Shown here: piece after piece, positions 29,101 through 38,465 of the stretch
Layout: the number at the start of each line of letters is the position of its first letter
Position numbering within the stretch: position 1 is the first letter of the stretch
Assembly: GCA_024684215.1 (NCBI GenBank)
Contig: JAIKXH010000100.1
Location: 62,001-126,000 of the forward strand
From: Lachnospiraceae bacterium
Lineage (GTDB): Bacteria; Bacillota; Clostridia; Lachnospirales; Lachnospiraceae
Direction: 5' to 3'
DNA: 64,000 nucleotides
The notes under the pieces: model-generated
What the model saw: the letters and a program-made list of their open reading frames with translations, nothing else
Database searches by the model: none
What the model was told of the DNA's origin: nothing
Made by a program: the position numbers and the translations under genes

Positions 29101-29570
29101 TGCTCTTCTCCGGGCATTCTAAGCGCTATAGATACATATTTTTTCTTGCTGTCTATAACATTTGAAAGCTTTGGTAAATACTCTGAGACATCTTCATCAT
29201 CCCTTGCCTTTGACCATGCAACCCAAGCTTCGTTTCCGATTCTGGAAAACTCTTCATTAAGTTCGGGTGTAATGAATTTATCATGAACATAAGATTTATA
29301 GAGTTCCTCTACAAGCACCTTATCAGCCTCATACAGGCTTTCTCTTTCACCGTAGCACTCTATAACAGACTCAATAAATTTCGCGCTTTTACGGATCCTG
29401 AATGCATGATTCATAACCCTTATCGCGGAATCTCCCTGTGATTTTTGTCCGTCGGGAGGGCAAATTGTCATCTGATCAAATTCGATAATTGTAGCCGCGT
29501 GGAGATATTCTCTCTCCTTACGAAGCTCTTTTTTTATGTAATTAAGCTTTTTACTGATATTTTCTTCCAT
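26145..29570 (-). CDS. M32 carboxypeptidase fused to an HD-GYP-type domain
   Basis: An about 1141-aa fusion. Start chosen at the ATG at 29570 behind GGGAA. The N-terminal 500 residues are a complete M32 (Taq-type) metallocarboxypeptidase: HPF in 'SEHPFTS', DxRxT in 'DVRITT', the zinc motif HECGH (about residues 272-276), 'GMHESVSRFYEN', 'LIRTEADE' and 'LLQDVHWTTDFGY'. A helical middle (about 500-925) of unknown role follows. The C-terminal 210 residues form an HD domain with 'HDFGK' and 'HHVYYDGSNGYP', close to the HD-GYP signature of c-di-GMP phosphodiesterases, although the intermediate HPxxG reads HSLMG. No membrane segment is seen. Peptide trimming linked to a nucleotide-second-messenger domain is inference. 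Confidence 0.88.
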   Translation of the reverse strand: MEENISKKLNYIKKELRKEREYLHAATIIEFDQMTICPPDGQKSQGDSAIRVMNHAFRIRKSAKFIESVIECYGERESLYEADKVLVEELYKSYVHDKFITPELNEEFSRIGNEAWVAWSKARDDEDVSEYLPKLSNVIDSKKKYVSIALRMPGEEHLSDYEFLLNKFEEGMDTATIDRLFDSTKEIILDLLEKIKGSEKSIRTDFLSRPVKDSQQEEMAKYLMGLMGFDFKKGQMSVSEHPFTSLISKNDVRITTHFYPNSFISSIYSVIHECGHALFEQLLPREDHEYFIEDLKTMGMHESVSRFYENVLGRSKEFIHLIYPAVCRIFPQAMRDVTEDELYEAVNYVTPSLIRTEADELTYTLHIIIRYELEKRLIDGNLTMEELPGQWNRLYKEYLGVEPVKDSEGLLQDVHWTTDFGYFPTYAIGNFYNAMYLNKMKEEFDPFEAVGEGDFAKINTWMKEHVFKKANRLKPTDWIKDITGREITADDFIIYLKDKYSNIYQLVENKKVEGLTNEYVNRVRRIRKLSSPSLEAIDSPDEYSDLLRENFKEIGKLALENRNMIKKYVRPLLGKEFSFSDVVVNAAITFCSKLTDPNHGLGLDASLALSISCMMMDDASKSGDDEYYLKALDMVVANSYLMVNQTKRLVACPEVAESFRKIGLYAYEEIVKYLEKDKFVLLSDEYKTLVLIDSRYGPVLYEYMKGYAPDVSKINKRIELIEDSIKIARDPFYREAFPSFNWNKHLLKAYEFILVTTPCVSDKECIKKIEKYARELEEFGRCCPEEYEKVFPLEYIFSITEDIRYAAGKCDRYDHLKRMYTIWRFADKRIYDRRGGDNLIAAASYIDVAADGELTAEMKSNITDMYKSVTEYAFRIPMLEYISSVIGIYSGMLLRFVEIQGGMTFEEFGLKVMAAFHPPTYIHSVMVARISVCLCERLMKKNPELFIGVCGCPSADKVDEYKDAILHLVHHSAMCHDFGKLVIIDTVFVYGRELLPSELPIIKSHSLMGWELLRKYESTKAYAEVAAGHHVYYDGSNGYPESFDIKASPLKSVIDIVTVADCMDAATDYIGRSYSEGKNLDEFVLEVSKESGTRYSPYVIELLTDKEVFKDMEYILNTERRKVYKETYMLLKHLSAEEVNV

Positions 29571-29665
29571 CGTTCCCATAATGAACAAAATTCAAGACTG
29601 ATTAATAAGCCGATCAATAAATATATACTATTTAAATTACAACTAAGTGTAAAGAAAAGACTAAA

Positions 29666-31048
29666 CTATATTTTTTTTATTATATTACTGTAAATCCTCT
29701 TAAAGAAAAATGTTGTGGCAGCCGCACTCATAATCTCCGCTATCGGGAATGACCACCATACATAATCAACATTTCCCAAAAGTGAAAGCAGATATGCCGC
29801 AGGTATAAGGACAACGATCTGTCTCATGATTGATGTGATCATGCTGTACATGCTGACGCCCAAGGCCTGGAACAATGAACCTGTAACAATACAATATGCC
29901 GCAACCGGGAAATGAACTGCGATTATTCTAAGAGCAACACTTCCCATAGAGAGCATCTGCTCGGATGCATCAAACAGTCCGAGTAAAAACTCCGGAAAGG
30001 CTTCAAAAGCGATTACTCCGACAAGCATAATTGCGGTCGCGTATAACCATGAGAGCTTCCAGGTCTTCATCATTCTCTCTTTGTTTTCGGCGCCGTAATT
30101 ATAAGCTATTATAGGTATCATACCGTTGTTAAGGCCGAAAACAGGCATGAACGTAAAGCTCTGGAGTTTGAAATAAACTCCGAAAACGGCAACGGCAGTC
30201 GATGAAAATCCAATAAGTATTTTGTTCATGATATAGACCATAACAGAACCTATAGACTGCATCACGATTGACGGAACGCCGATTTTATAAATATGACCGA
30301 TAAGCACCGGATCTGGCTTAAAGCCTTTAAATGATATATGTATATCAGGGTTTTTCTTAATATTAAATATAAGTGCCATTATGCATGCTACTATCTGACC
30401 GCATACAGTGGCAACCGCCGCTCCCGTAACGCCAAGTCTCGGAAAACCTAAAAGGCCGAATATCATAATAGGGTCAAGTATTAGATTTATAATAGCTCCC
30501 GTACCCTGTGTAACCATGGTAAAAATGGTACGACCGGTCGAAGTAAGAATTCTTTCAAAAATAAACTGACCGAAAATCCCAAATGACATGGTCAGAATTA
30601 CTGTTAAGTACTGTACACCGTAGCCTATGATCTCACTGTCGGTAGTCTGGCTCATATAAAAAGGTTTAACAACCGTAAGACCGATGATCAAAAATACCAA
30701 ATAACTTAAAATCGCGAGAAATATACCATTCTCTGCAGTCTTGTTTGCTCTCTCGTATTCTTTTTCGCCAAGGGATTTTGATAAAATAGCATTTATTCCG
30801 ACACCGGTACCGCCCGCAAGAGCTATCATCAGTGTCTGTAGCGGAAATGCCATGGATACGGCAGTAAGTGCATTTTCGCTTACTCTTGCTACAAAAATAG
30901 AATCCACGATATTATACAATGCCTGCACAAGCATGGATGCCATCATAGGAAGTGACATAGATAAAAGTAATTTATTGATGGGTAAAACTCCCATCTTGTT
31001 TTCACGCATAACAGCTTCTTCTTTTTGCTGTTCCAAGTTATTATTCAT
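29666..31048 (-). CDS. MATE family efflux transporter
   Basis: About 460 aa, started at the ATG at 31048 behind GGAG. Twelve predicted membrane helices in two MatE repeats: 'LLLSMSLPMMASMLVQALYNIVDSIFVARVSENAL' in the first half, 'KIGVPSIVMQSIGSVMVYIMNKILIGF' in the second. It belongs to the DinF/NorM-like branch common in Clostridia, exporting drugs or metabolites by Na+ or H+ antiport. Substrate unknown. It lies between gdhA (with terminator) and the M32-HD fusion. Confidence 0.93.
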   Translation of the reverse strand: MNNNLEQQKEEAVMRENKMGVLPINKLLLSMSLPMMASMLVQALYNIVDSIFVARVSENALTAVSMAFPLQTLMIALAGGTGVGINAILSKSLGEKEYERANKTAENGIFLAILSYLVFLIIGLTVVKPFYMSQTTDSEIIGYGVQYLTVILTMSFGIFGQFIFERILTSTGRTIFTMVTQGTGAIINLILDPIMIFGLLGFPRLGVTGAAVATVCGQIVACIMALIFNIKKNPDIHISFKGFKPDPVLIGHIYKIGVPSIVMQSIGSVMVYIMNKILIGFSSTAVAVFGVYFKLQSFTFMPVFGLNNGMIPIIAYNYGAENKERMMKTWKLSWLYATAIMLVGVIAFEAFPEFLLGLFDASEQMLSMGSVALRIIAVHFPVAAYCIVTGSLFQALGVSMYSMITSIMRQIVVLIPAAYLLSLLGNVDYVWWSFPIAEIMSAAATTFFFKRIYSNIIKKI

Positions 31049-31138
31049 AGTAATCTCCATTCAAACATAGCAATTATACAGGAACAGCTTTAAAAAGTAC
31101 ATAAAAAAATTGTACAAAAATTGTGATTTTGCACAAAA

Positions 31139-31169
31139 AAATCCCACGTATTTGTATAACGTGGGATTT
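31139..31169 (-). terminator. Intrinsic terminator of gdhA
   Basis: AAATCCCACGT pairs with ACGTGGGATTT across a 9-nt loop and is followed on the minus strand by seven T. It lies 22 nt past the gdhA stop. Confidence 0.9.
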
Positions 31170-31190
31170 TATAATTGAGGAAATTATGTA

Positions 31191-32705
<1,515 letters not shown>

Positions 32706-32722
32706 TTATAATTATTCAACAT

Positions 32723-33979
32723 TTATTCAAACAGCGTGCAATCAACAAACTCTTCGGCAACGTACGCTAAAGTTCCCTCAAACTTAACGCAACACCATCC
32801 GTCGGCGATAGATACTATTTCAAGCTGGTCTCCGGCCATAAGCGCGCCGACTCTCTCCGAAGCCGTATCCGGAAGACTTCTGATATTAACCTCGGATTTA
32901 GCTGTAAGCATACCTATTGTAGGCTGTCCATCTGAACTTTGTATCATTGATAAATATTCGGATTTAATATATGCCTCTGAGTCATTGTATATAATCTTAG
33001 TCCATCCGTTTAAAAGCTCCTCAACAACCTGGAACTTATCGCCGGTCATAGCCTCACCGACACGCTCAGCATTTGCACTGTCGGAAGCTCTGATATTAAC
33101 TCTTGTAGTGGCAGTTGCATACATAATAACCGGCTCCGCTTCCTCTACAGTCTCTCCTTCACCGTCCTCAGCGTTCTCCTGTGACTCAGCGTCAAGCTCT
33201 GCCTGAGAAGCTGCCGCTTCAGCCTGCTTTTTGTCATTAAGCTGAGCGATTTTTTCTCCTACAGCAGTGCTGACAGTGGTGTCAAGTTCTATGAAATAAT
33301 CAAGAATATCGGGATGTTCAAGAACAAGGTCATTATATTCTACATTAACTTTATTGCTAAGTTCTCTGACATCATCATGGGAAGCTATCTGAGTGATATA
33401 ATCATTTTCCTCATCGGTGAGATCTCTCATTACAATGTAAAGCTCACCCTCAGCATTTACATCCACCAAATACCCCTTAAGTGCGGGGAGCGCAACATCC
33501 GGATATCTCTCAAATACAGCCATATAATATGTATATGTGATATAGCTTCCCTCTTTTGGACCCGCCTGAATATACACATTGTTTAATGTGTAATCAACGT
33601 AAGCGGACTGTTCGGTAAGCCTTATAAGCTCGCTGTCATCTATCACATCACAAAGGCCTAAAAGCGCATCTGTATCTCCGGCAGACAATGCCGCATAAAA
33701 AGACTCAAACAAAGCCTTTATCTTGTCGTCATTTGTCTCTTCCAAAGGAATCTCGGTATTCTCAATTTCCTCCTGAGCGGCAAGTTTTTCGGCTTCTGCA
33801 GCCTGCGCAAGTCGTTCGTTTTCTCTTTCGATGGATTTTTGTCTCTGATCAAGAGCAATCAGAACAACTGCAGCTGCAATTATAAGAACAGCCACAGGTA
33901 AAAGATACTTGCTGTATTTGATAACAAATTTCTTTATATTAGAAAATAAATTTTTGATTTTTTCACCTAAATTCTTCAT
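32723..33979 (-). CDS. Membrane-anchored protein with two SH3_3 domains
   Basis: About 418 aa, started at the ATG at 33979 (the track's extra N-terminus reads through the tRNA). A short basic cytosolic N-terminus is followed by one membrane helix (about residues 22-43), a Glu/Ala-rich coiled coil, a globular region (about 75-250), and an Ala/Glu-rich linker. The C-terminus has two bacterial SH3 domains, about 286-350 ('TRVNIRASDSANAERVG') and 356-415 ('SEVNIRSLPDTASERVG'). These folds usually bind peptidoglycan, so a cell-wall-associated role is likely; no enzyme domain is seen. It lies just downstream of tRNA-Arg. Confidence 0.82.
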   Translation of the reverse strand: MKNLGEKIKNLFSNIKKFVIKYSKYLLPVAVLIIAAAVVLIALDQRQKSIERENERLAQAAEAEKLAAQEEIENTEIPLEETNDDKIKALFESFYAALSAGDTDALLGLCDVIDDSELIRLTEQSAYVDYTLNNVYIQAGPKEGSYITYTYYMAVFERYPDVALPALKGYLVDVNAEGELYIVMRDLTDEENDYITQIASHDDVRELSNKVNVEYNDLVLEHPDILDYFIELDTTVSTAVGEKIAQLNDKKQAEAAASQAELDAESQENAEDGEGETVEEAEPVIMYATATTRVNIRASDSANAERVGEAMTGDKFQVVEELLNGWTKIIYNDSEAYIKSEYLSMIQSSDGQPTIGMLTAKSEVNIRSLPDTASERVGALMAGDQLEIVSIADGWCCVKFEGTLAYVAEEFVDCTLFE

Positions 33980-34015
33980 AAAAACATTTCCCGGAATAAT
34001 ATATTTGATGCAGGC

Positions 34016-34087
34016 TGCGGCCGACAGGAATCGAACCTGCATTAAAGGCGTCGGAGGCCTTCGTTCTATCCATTAGACTACGGCCGC
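34016..34087 (-). tRNA. tRNA-Arg (anticodon CCG)
   Basis: The minus strand folds as a cloverleaf: acceptor GCGGCCG/CGGCCGC, D arm GTCTAATGGATAGAAC, anticodon stem AAGGC/GCCTT with loop CTCCGAC (anticodon CCG, reading CGG), and T arm GCAGG-TTCGATT-CCTGT. The discriminator is A and CCA is not encoded. Length 72 nt. CGG is a rare codon in genomes of this composition, so this is probably a low-demand tRNA. Confidence 0.95.
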
Positions 34088-34120
34088 AAATTGTTACAAC
34101 TTTGTTAAGTCGCCTTGCAT

Positions 34121-34149
34121 ATATTATCATATATAGGGCCTAAAATCAA
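34121..34149 (-). promoter_or_regulatory. Promoter of tRNA-Arg
   Basis: Minus strand TTGATT (complement 34144-34149), 17-bp spacer, TAATAT (complement 34121-34126), about 33 nt upstream of the mature tRNA 5' end. The SH3 gene downstream may be read through from here. Confidence 0.65.
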
Positions 34150-34160
34150 TTAAAATAATT

Positions 34161-35105
34161 CTAAACAATAGCCACCTTATTGGTATTCCTGTCAAAATAA
34201 TACAGGTTGTCCGACAGAAAGTCTCCCGGAGACAATTCGGTTCTGTTCACCTCGAAAATCATGCTTTTAAGTTCATCACATTTTTCCTTCCACTCAGCAC
34301 TTTTTTTATCCTTTAAATCATCCAGAAATATAATGATTTCATGCACGGAGCTTGGTATGATAAACAGATTTGAATTTTTATCGGATGCAAAATCCGAAAG
34401 CTCCGTCATATGGACCAGAGCGGTGGCACCGTAAACTTTCTCCTTGTTGGTCACGATCCACATATTGAAAGAATCCCCTTGAGGCATTAATTCCTTCGGA
34501 ATATCGCCATCAGGGAATTTATCCATATTCTTTTTGTAAAACTCCATAAAAAAGCTTTCCATGGGTATTATATCAAAGATTTTATTATTATCGGCATTAT
34601 CTATAGCTGCTTTTAAGATATCTCCGCCTTTAATATTCCACTTTTCAAGGAAGCTTTTCTTGATCATAATATGCCCGCTTCCGACATCTCCCGCGCTTAC
34701 TTCCATATAATACACTACAGCAAGATCTAAAAATCTCGTATAATATGCACTTTCAAGAACCTCAGAATTTTTCTCAAAATTAAGTACCCTCATACAGATT
34801 TTGTCTTTAATATTGTTGAAATCCTTAATAAAATCCATATCAAAATTCTTTGACGGAGCACTTTGCCTGTATACTCTCACAAATGAATTCATCACATCAC
34901 CAAAAGATACCCCGTTTTCATACTCCTCATAAAATGGTTCAACATAAATAACAGGAGTAAGATTAGAATCTTTGCAGGTGATATTTACGCTGACGCTTTT
35001 GGTCTCGTTAATTTTTGTATGCTCCTGTACCTCTATTTTATAATCATCGCCCAAAATCTCCAGGGCTGCTCTTTTTACCTTCTCGGCAAACTCAATTACA
35101 GACAT
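34161..35105 (-). CDS. DUF5688 family protein
   Basis: About 314 aa, started at the ATG at 35105 behind AAAGGA. Features match the DUF5688 family, which I know mainly from Lachnospiraceae: an N-terminal part with 'VEPFYEEYENGVSF', a central 'RFLDLAVVYYMEV', and a C-terminal 'LFIIPSSVHEIIIFLDD' segment. The protein is soluble with no signal peptide. No function is known and no catalytic motif is evident. It lies between efp (with terminator) and tRNA-Arg and seems to be a single-gene unit. Confidence 0.82.
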   Translation of the reverse strand: MSVIEFAEKVKRAALEILGDDYKIEVQEHTKINETKSVSVNITCKDSNLTPVIYVEPFYEEYENGVSFGDVMNSFVRVYRQSAPSKNFDMDFIKDFNNIKDKICMRVLNFEKNSEVLESAYYTRFLDLAVVYYMEVSAGDVGSGHIMIKKSFLEKWNIKGGDILKAAIDNADNNKIFDIIPMESFFMEFYKKNMDKFPDGDIPKELMPQGDSFNMWIVTNKEKVYGATALVHMTELSDFASDKNSNLFIIPSSVHEIIIFLDDLKDKKSAEWKEKCDELKSMIFEVNRTELSPGDFLSDNLYYFDRNTNKVAIV

Positions 35106-35162
35106 AAATTCCTTTCCGGCCCTCATATATAATTATTTACGCATACTGCGCCCCCTCGGCCT

Positions 35163-35205
35163 AAAAAACAAAAAAAGAGCAATCCCGCATATGCGGAACT
35201 GCTCT
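35163..35205 (-). terminator. Intrinsic terminator of efp
   Basis: Minus strand AGAGCAGTTCCGCAT pairs imperfectly with ATGCGGGATTGCTCT, followed by TTTTTTTGTTTTTT, 21 nt after the efp stop. Confidence 0.9.
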
Positions 35206-35226
35206 GTTAGTCTGTAATAAAAAATC

Positions 35227-35790
35227 TTATGCTCTTCCGAGGTACTCAGAGGTTCTGGTATCGATCTTAACTACATCACCTTCGTTGATGAAGATAGGAA
35301 CACGAATCTCTGCGCCGGACTCAACCTTTGCAGGCTTGGTAACGTTGGTAGCGGTATCGCCACGAAGACCGGGCTCGGTCTCGGTTATCTTAAGCTCTAC
35401 AAACATGGGAGGCTCTACTGAGAAGATCTGTCCGTTGTGAGAAAGCATGGTGCACTCCATATTCTCAAGAACAAACTTCATAGACTCACCGATTTCAGCC
35501 TCAGGAAGCTCGATCTGCTCATAAGTTTCCATGTCCATAAATACGAACATATCATCATTTTTATAAAGATACTGCATCTTCTTCTTTTCGATAGTAGCAA
35601 GAGTGAACTTCTGAACAGGGTTAAAGGTTAACTCTCTAACGCCGCCGTTCTTAACGTCCTTCATCTTTACACGAACGAATGCAGCTCCTTTTCCGGGTTT
35701 AACATGCAAAAACTCAAGTACCTGGAATACCTTACTGTCATATTCAAAGGTAACTCCGTTTCTGATATCACCAGCCGTAATTTCAGCCAT
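35227..35790 (-). CDS. efp: Translation elongation factor P
   Basis: EF-P relieves ribosome stalling at proline runs. The 187-aa length and three-domain layout (KOW-like residues 1-65, two OB domains) are canonical. 'HVKPGKGAAFVRVKMK' holds the tip lysine that is modified in many bacteria, and the C-terminal 'GDVVKIDTRTSEYLGRA' is the family end. AGGAGG precedes the start. It has its own promoter, despite following aroQ on the same strand. Confidence 0.97.
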   Translation of the reverse strand: MAEITAGDIRNGVTFEYDSKVFQVLEFLHVKPGKGAAFVRVKMKDVKNGGVRELTFNPVQKFTLATIEKKKMQYLYKNDDMFVFMDMETYEQIELPEAEIGESMKFVLENMECTMLSHNGQIFSVEPPMFVELKITETEPGLRGDTATNVTKPAKVESGAEIRVPIFINEGDVVKIDTRTSEYLGRA

Positions 35791-35831
35791 TTTAAAATCC
35801 TCCTATGCGGTTTTAGTCACAATACTCAAAT

Positions 35832-35860
35832 ATTTTATCAAAAGAAAGTTGAACTTTCAA
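35832..35860 (-). promoter_or_regulatory. efp promoter with an overlapping palindrome
   Basis: Minus strand TTGAAA (complement 35855-35860), 17-bp spacer, TAAAAT (complement 35832-35837). The perfect palindrome GAAAGTTGAACTTTC (35844-35858, 7-bp arms) overlaps the -35 box and spacer, an operator-like position. Confidence 0.65.
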
Positions 35861-35878
35861 TAAAAATTTTCAGTAAGG

Positions 35879-36322
35879 CTAATTTTTTTTCGCCTTTTCT
35901 ATTATAAAATCAATCGCTTCAACATATCCGCCCAGTCCGTGACCGAATATCTGCGTATCGCACACGGGCGCGGTAACCGATATTTTTCTGAATTCTTCTC
36001 TTTCATTTATGTTTGAAATATGCACTTCAACTTTAATAATGCTCTCAACAGAAGCAAGTGCGTCACGAATAGCGTAACTGTAATGCGTATAAGCCCCGGG
36101 ATTGATAACTATTCCGCATGTCTCATCAAAATAGGCAGCCTGAATCCTGTCTATGATATCTCCCTCGTGATTGCTCTGAAAGCATTCGACACTGACATTC
36201 CTTTCGTCTGCAGCTTTTCCTATCATGTCAACCAGGTAATCATAGTCCTCATTACCGTAAATAGTCTTTTCGCGAATTCCCAAAAAATTCAGATTAGGTC
36301 CGTTAATAACAAGTATTTTCAT
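35879..36322 (-). CDS. aroQ: Type II 3-dehydroquinate dehydratase
   Basis: Third step of the shikimate pathway, 147 aa, dodecameric enzyme. The N-terminal 'INGPNLNFLGIREKTIYGN' contains the catalytic loop, including the tyrosine and the conserved Arg. 'QSNHEGDIIDRIQ', 'INPGAYTHYSYAIRDAL' and 'EVHISNINEREEFR' (catalytic His) complete the signature. AGGAAG precedes the ATG, 15 nt after aroK. Last of the aroE-aroK-aroQ run. Confidence 0.96.
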   Translation of the reverse strand: MKILVINGPNLNFLGIREKTIYGNEDYDYLVDMIGKAADERNVSVECFQSNHEGDIIDRIQAAYFDETCGIVINPGAYTHYSYAIRDALASVESIIKVEVHISNINEREEFRKISVTAPVCDTQIFGHGLGGYVEAIDFIIEKAKKN

Positions 36323-36337
36323 AATTTTACTTCCTGT

Positions 36338-36877
36338 TTATTTATTGTTGTTTGCACCAAGGTAGTTTAGTATCTCTTCCAAAACTTCGTTTTGATCTTT
36401 TCCGTCAACACAGACTGTAAAATCCGCACACCTTTCATATATAGGCGATCTGTATTCTATAAGCCCTTTTATTCTTCCCAAGGGATCCTCGCACATAAGC
36501 AGCGGCCTTGTTTTATCGTTTTTTAGTCTATCATAAATCGTCTCGGGAGATGCTTTTAAATAAATTACTGTTCCGCATTTACAGATAAGTGCCTGATTTT
36601 GAAGCTGTACCGGTGTTCCCCCTCCCAAAGAATAAATCCTTTTAGAATCGGAATTGTAAATCTCAGTTAAAAGTTTTGTCTCAAGATTTCTGAAATACCC
36701 TTCTCCCATTTTCTCAAATATTTCGGTGATTGGCATTTTTTCCCGGTCCTCTATAATCTTATCCGTATCCTCAACTGCCGTCTGAAGCTTATAGGAAAGC
36801 TTTATTCCTATAGATGTCTTGCCGCTTCCCATAAAGCCGATGAGCATAACGTTGTCTTTTTTTACTTTTTTAGCCAC
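36338..36877 (-). CDS. aroK: Shikimate kinase
   Basis: Phosphorylates shikimate at the 3-hydroxyl. 179 aa, with P-loop 'GFMGSGKTS' at about residues 14-22, shikimate-binding 'DTDKIIEDREKMPITEIFEKMGEGYFRNLE', and the 'SLGGGTPVQ' motif. The lid region contains 'RLKNDKTRPLL'. It uses a GTG start with AGGT upstream. Between aroE and aroQ on the same strand. Confidence 0.95.
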   Translation of the reverse strand: MAKKVKKDNVMLIGFMGSGKTSIGIKLSYKLQTAVEDTDKIIEDREKMPITEIFEKMGEGYFRNLETKLLTEIYNSDSKRIYSLGGGTPVQLQNQALICKCGTVIYLKASPETIYDRLKNDKTRPLLMCEDPLGRIKGLIEYRSPIYERCADFTVCVDGKDQNEVLEEILNYLGANNNK

Positions 36878-36981
36878 TTAAAATACCTGCCTTAATAGAT
36901 CTATCATTATCAAATCGTGCTTCATACTTTAAATCATTCTATTTGAAACACATATTCAGATCAAGTTTCAAACTATAAATA

Positions 36982-37848
36982 TCAGGTCTTCCCCATACTC
37001 TCAAGCATTTTAGCATAAACCTTAAGAGCATCGTCGTCTGAAATACTTTTACCGCTCCAATACTCATAGGCTATGATTCCCTGATACAAAAGCATTTTTA
37101 ATCCATGAAAGCTTTCCGCACTGGCCTCTTTACACAGCTTCATAAACTTGGTCTCCAAGGGATTATAAACAATATCATATCCTTTGGTTATCTTATCATA
37201 AAAAGCATTGTCATCTATGACCGCGCAGTCTGTATTGGGATACATCCCGACATTCGTTGCCTGAATGCATATATAATCATTTCCGGAAAGCTTAGAATAA
37301 TCCGAAAGCTCCATGGCAGTGACTATTTCTCCCTTATCCTTAATGATTTCGTCAGCAATTGCTTTTGCCTTGCTAATCGTCCTGTTCAAAATATAAATGT
37401 GTTTTGCGCCGCTGTCGGATAAAAGAATGGCCACGGCTCTTGCCACGCCGCCTGCGCCCAATACGATAACCTCTTTATCCTTTACCTCAATACCGTCCGA
37501 TCTCATAGCGCGTAAAAGTCCCGGCATATCGGTATTGTAGCCCTTGTAGCCTCCGTCGCAGCTCACTAATGTATTAACTGCTCCGATACGCTTTGCGAGG
37601 GGATCTATATCCTTTAAATACGGTATAACAGCACTTTTGTGTGGAACCGTCACATTAAGTCCCAAGATACCAAGCGCGTAAGCACCTTCTATAGCGGCCT
37701 TAACATTGCTTTCTTCCACTTTGAAGGGAAGATAGCAAAAATTATCTCCTGTTATATTTGCCAAATTATTATGTATAACCGGCGAAACAGTGTGTTCTAT
37801 AGGATTGCCGATAACACCAAGCGTTCTTGTTTTTCCGTCTATGTTCAT
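36982..37848 (-). CDS. aroE: Shikimate dehydrogenase
   Basis: NADP-dependent reduction of 3-dehydroshikimate. I start at the ATG at 37848 (MNIDGKTRTLGVIG), because GAGG lies six bases upstream; the track's TTG four codons earlier overlaps that ribosome site. About 288 aa. 'GNPIEHTVSPVIHN' and 'GLNVTVPHKSAV' (catalytic Lys) form the substrate site. 'VLGAGGVARAVAILL' is the NADP loop, followed by 'NRTISKAKAIA'. The gap upstream, towards yqeG, is filled by a 22-bp tandem repeat. Confidence 0.96.
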   Translation of the reverse strand: MNIDGKTRTLGVIGNPIEHTVSPVIHNNLANITGDNFCYLPFKVEESNVKAAIEGAYALGILGLNVTVPHKSAVIPYLKDIDPLAKRIGAVNTLVSCDGGYKGYNTDMPGLLRAMRSDGIEVKDKEVIVLGAGGVARAVAILLSDSGAKHIYILNRTISKAKAIADEIIKDKGEIVTAMELSDYSKLSGNDYICIQATNVGMYPNTDCAVIDDNAFYDKITKGYDIVYNPLETKFMKLCKEASAESFHGLKMLLYQGIIAYEYWSGKSISDDDALKVYAKMLESMGKT

Positions 37849-37865
37849 ATTTTGCCTCAAAATTA

Positions 37866-37953
37866 GTTAACGTCTGAATCAATAATAGTTAATGTCTTAA
37901 TTAATAATAGTTAACGTCTGAATCAATAATAGTTAATGTCTGAATTTTCTATG
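37866..37953. repeat. 22-bp tandem repeat x4 spanning the yqeG stop
   Basis: Copies 1 and 3 (gttaacgtctgaatcaataata at 37866-37887 and 37910-37931) are identical, copy 2 differs at a few bases, and copy 4 (from 37932) matches over its first about 15 bases, which include the yqeG stop codon. The array fills the whole yqeG-aroE gap. Confidence 0.9.
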
Positions 37954-38436
37954 ATAAAAGAAAAGAACTATCGCTTCAAGTTTTCTTTTTAGCACAATTT
38001 GAATTTCTTCCTTAGGGTGAATGGGCTTTGTAAGATATGAAAAAATACCCGTTCTTTTAGCTCCCCAAACATCAGTAAAAAGCTGATCTCCGACAAAAAT
38101 CGTTGTGCCGGGTTTCGTTCGCATTATTCTCATTGCCTTTTCATAGCCTTTTTTAGAAGGCTTGTTTGCTTTATATAAATACGCGGAATTTACAGCATCC
38201 GCAAAGGGCTTTACTCTCGGTTCTTTATTGTTTGATATAAGTACGGTCTCAAATCCTATACTGTGAAGCCTGTCAAAAAGAGCGACGGCCTTTTTTGTTG
38301 CTGGCGCTCCATGAGGAACCAAAGTATTGTCTATATCAAACAAAATACCTCTGTAACCAAGCTCATATAATTTTTCGTAGGGAAGATTGTAAGCTGAATC
38401 AGCCTCACAATCCGGGTAAAAAGTATCTAAAAGCAT
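37933..38436 (-). CDS. yqeG: YqeG family HAD-IIIA phosphatase
   Basis: A 167-aa HAD-superfamily phosphatase. Motif I is 'FDIDNTLVPHG' (nucleophile and acid aspartates), motif II 'VLISNN', and the C-terminal 'FVGDQLFTDVWGAKRTGI' holds motif III/IV acids. The YqeG/Gep4 group includes mitochondrial phosphatidylglycerophosphate phosphatase, so a lipid-phosphate role is plausible but unproven. The aroE neighbourhood is the same as in many Firmicutes (yqeG ... aroE). CGGAG precedes the start. Confidence 0.92.
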   Translation of the reverse strand: MLLDTFYPDCEADSAYNLPYEKLYELGYRGILFDIDNTLVPHGAPATKKAVALFDRLHSIGFETVLISNNKEPRVKPFADAVNSAYLYKANKPSKKGYEKAMRIMRTKPGTTIFVGDQLFTDVWGAKRTGIFSYLTKPIHPKEEIQIVLKRKLEAIVLFFYHRKFRH

Positions 38437-38465
38437 AAATTCTCCGATAAAAATCCATATATTAT

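Noticed and set aside
34016-34087. tRNA-Arg as an integration (att) site
   Set aside because: No integrase, no repeated tRNA 3' end and no foreign-looking genes on either side.
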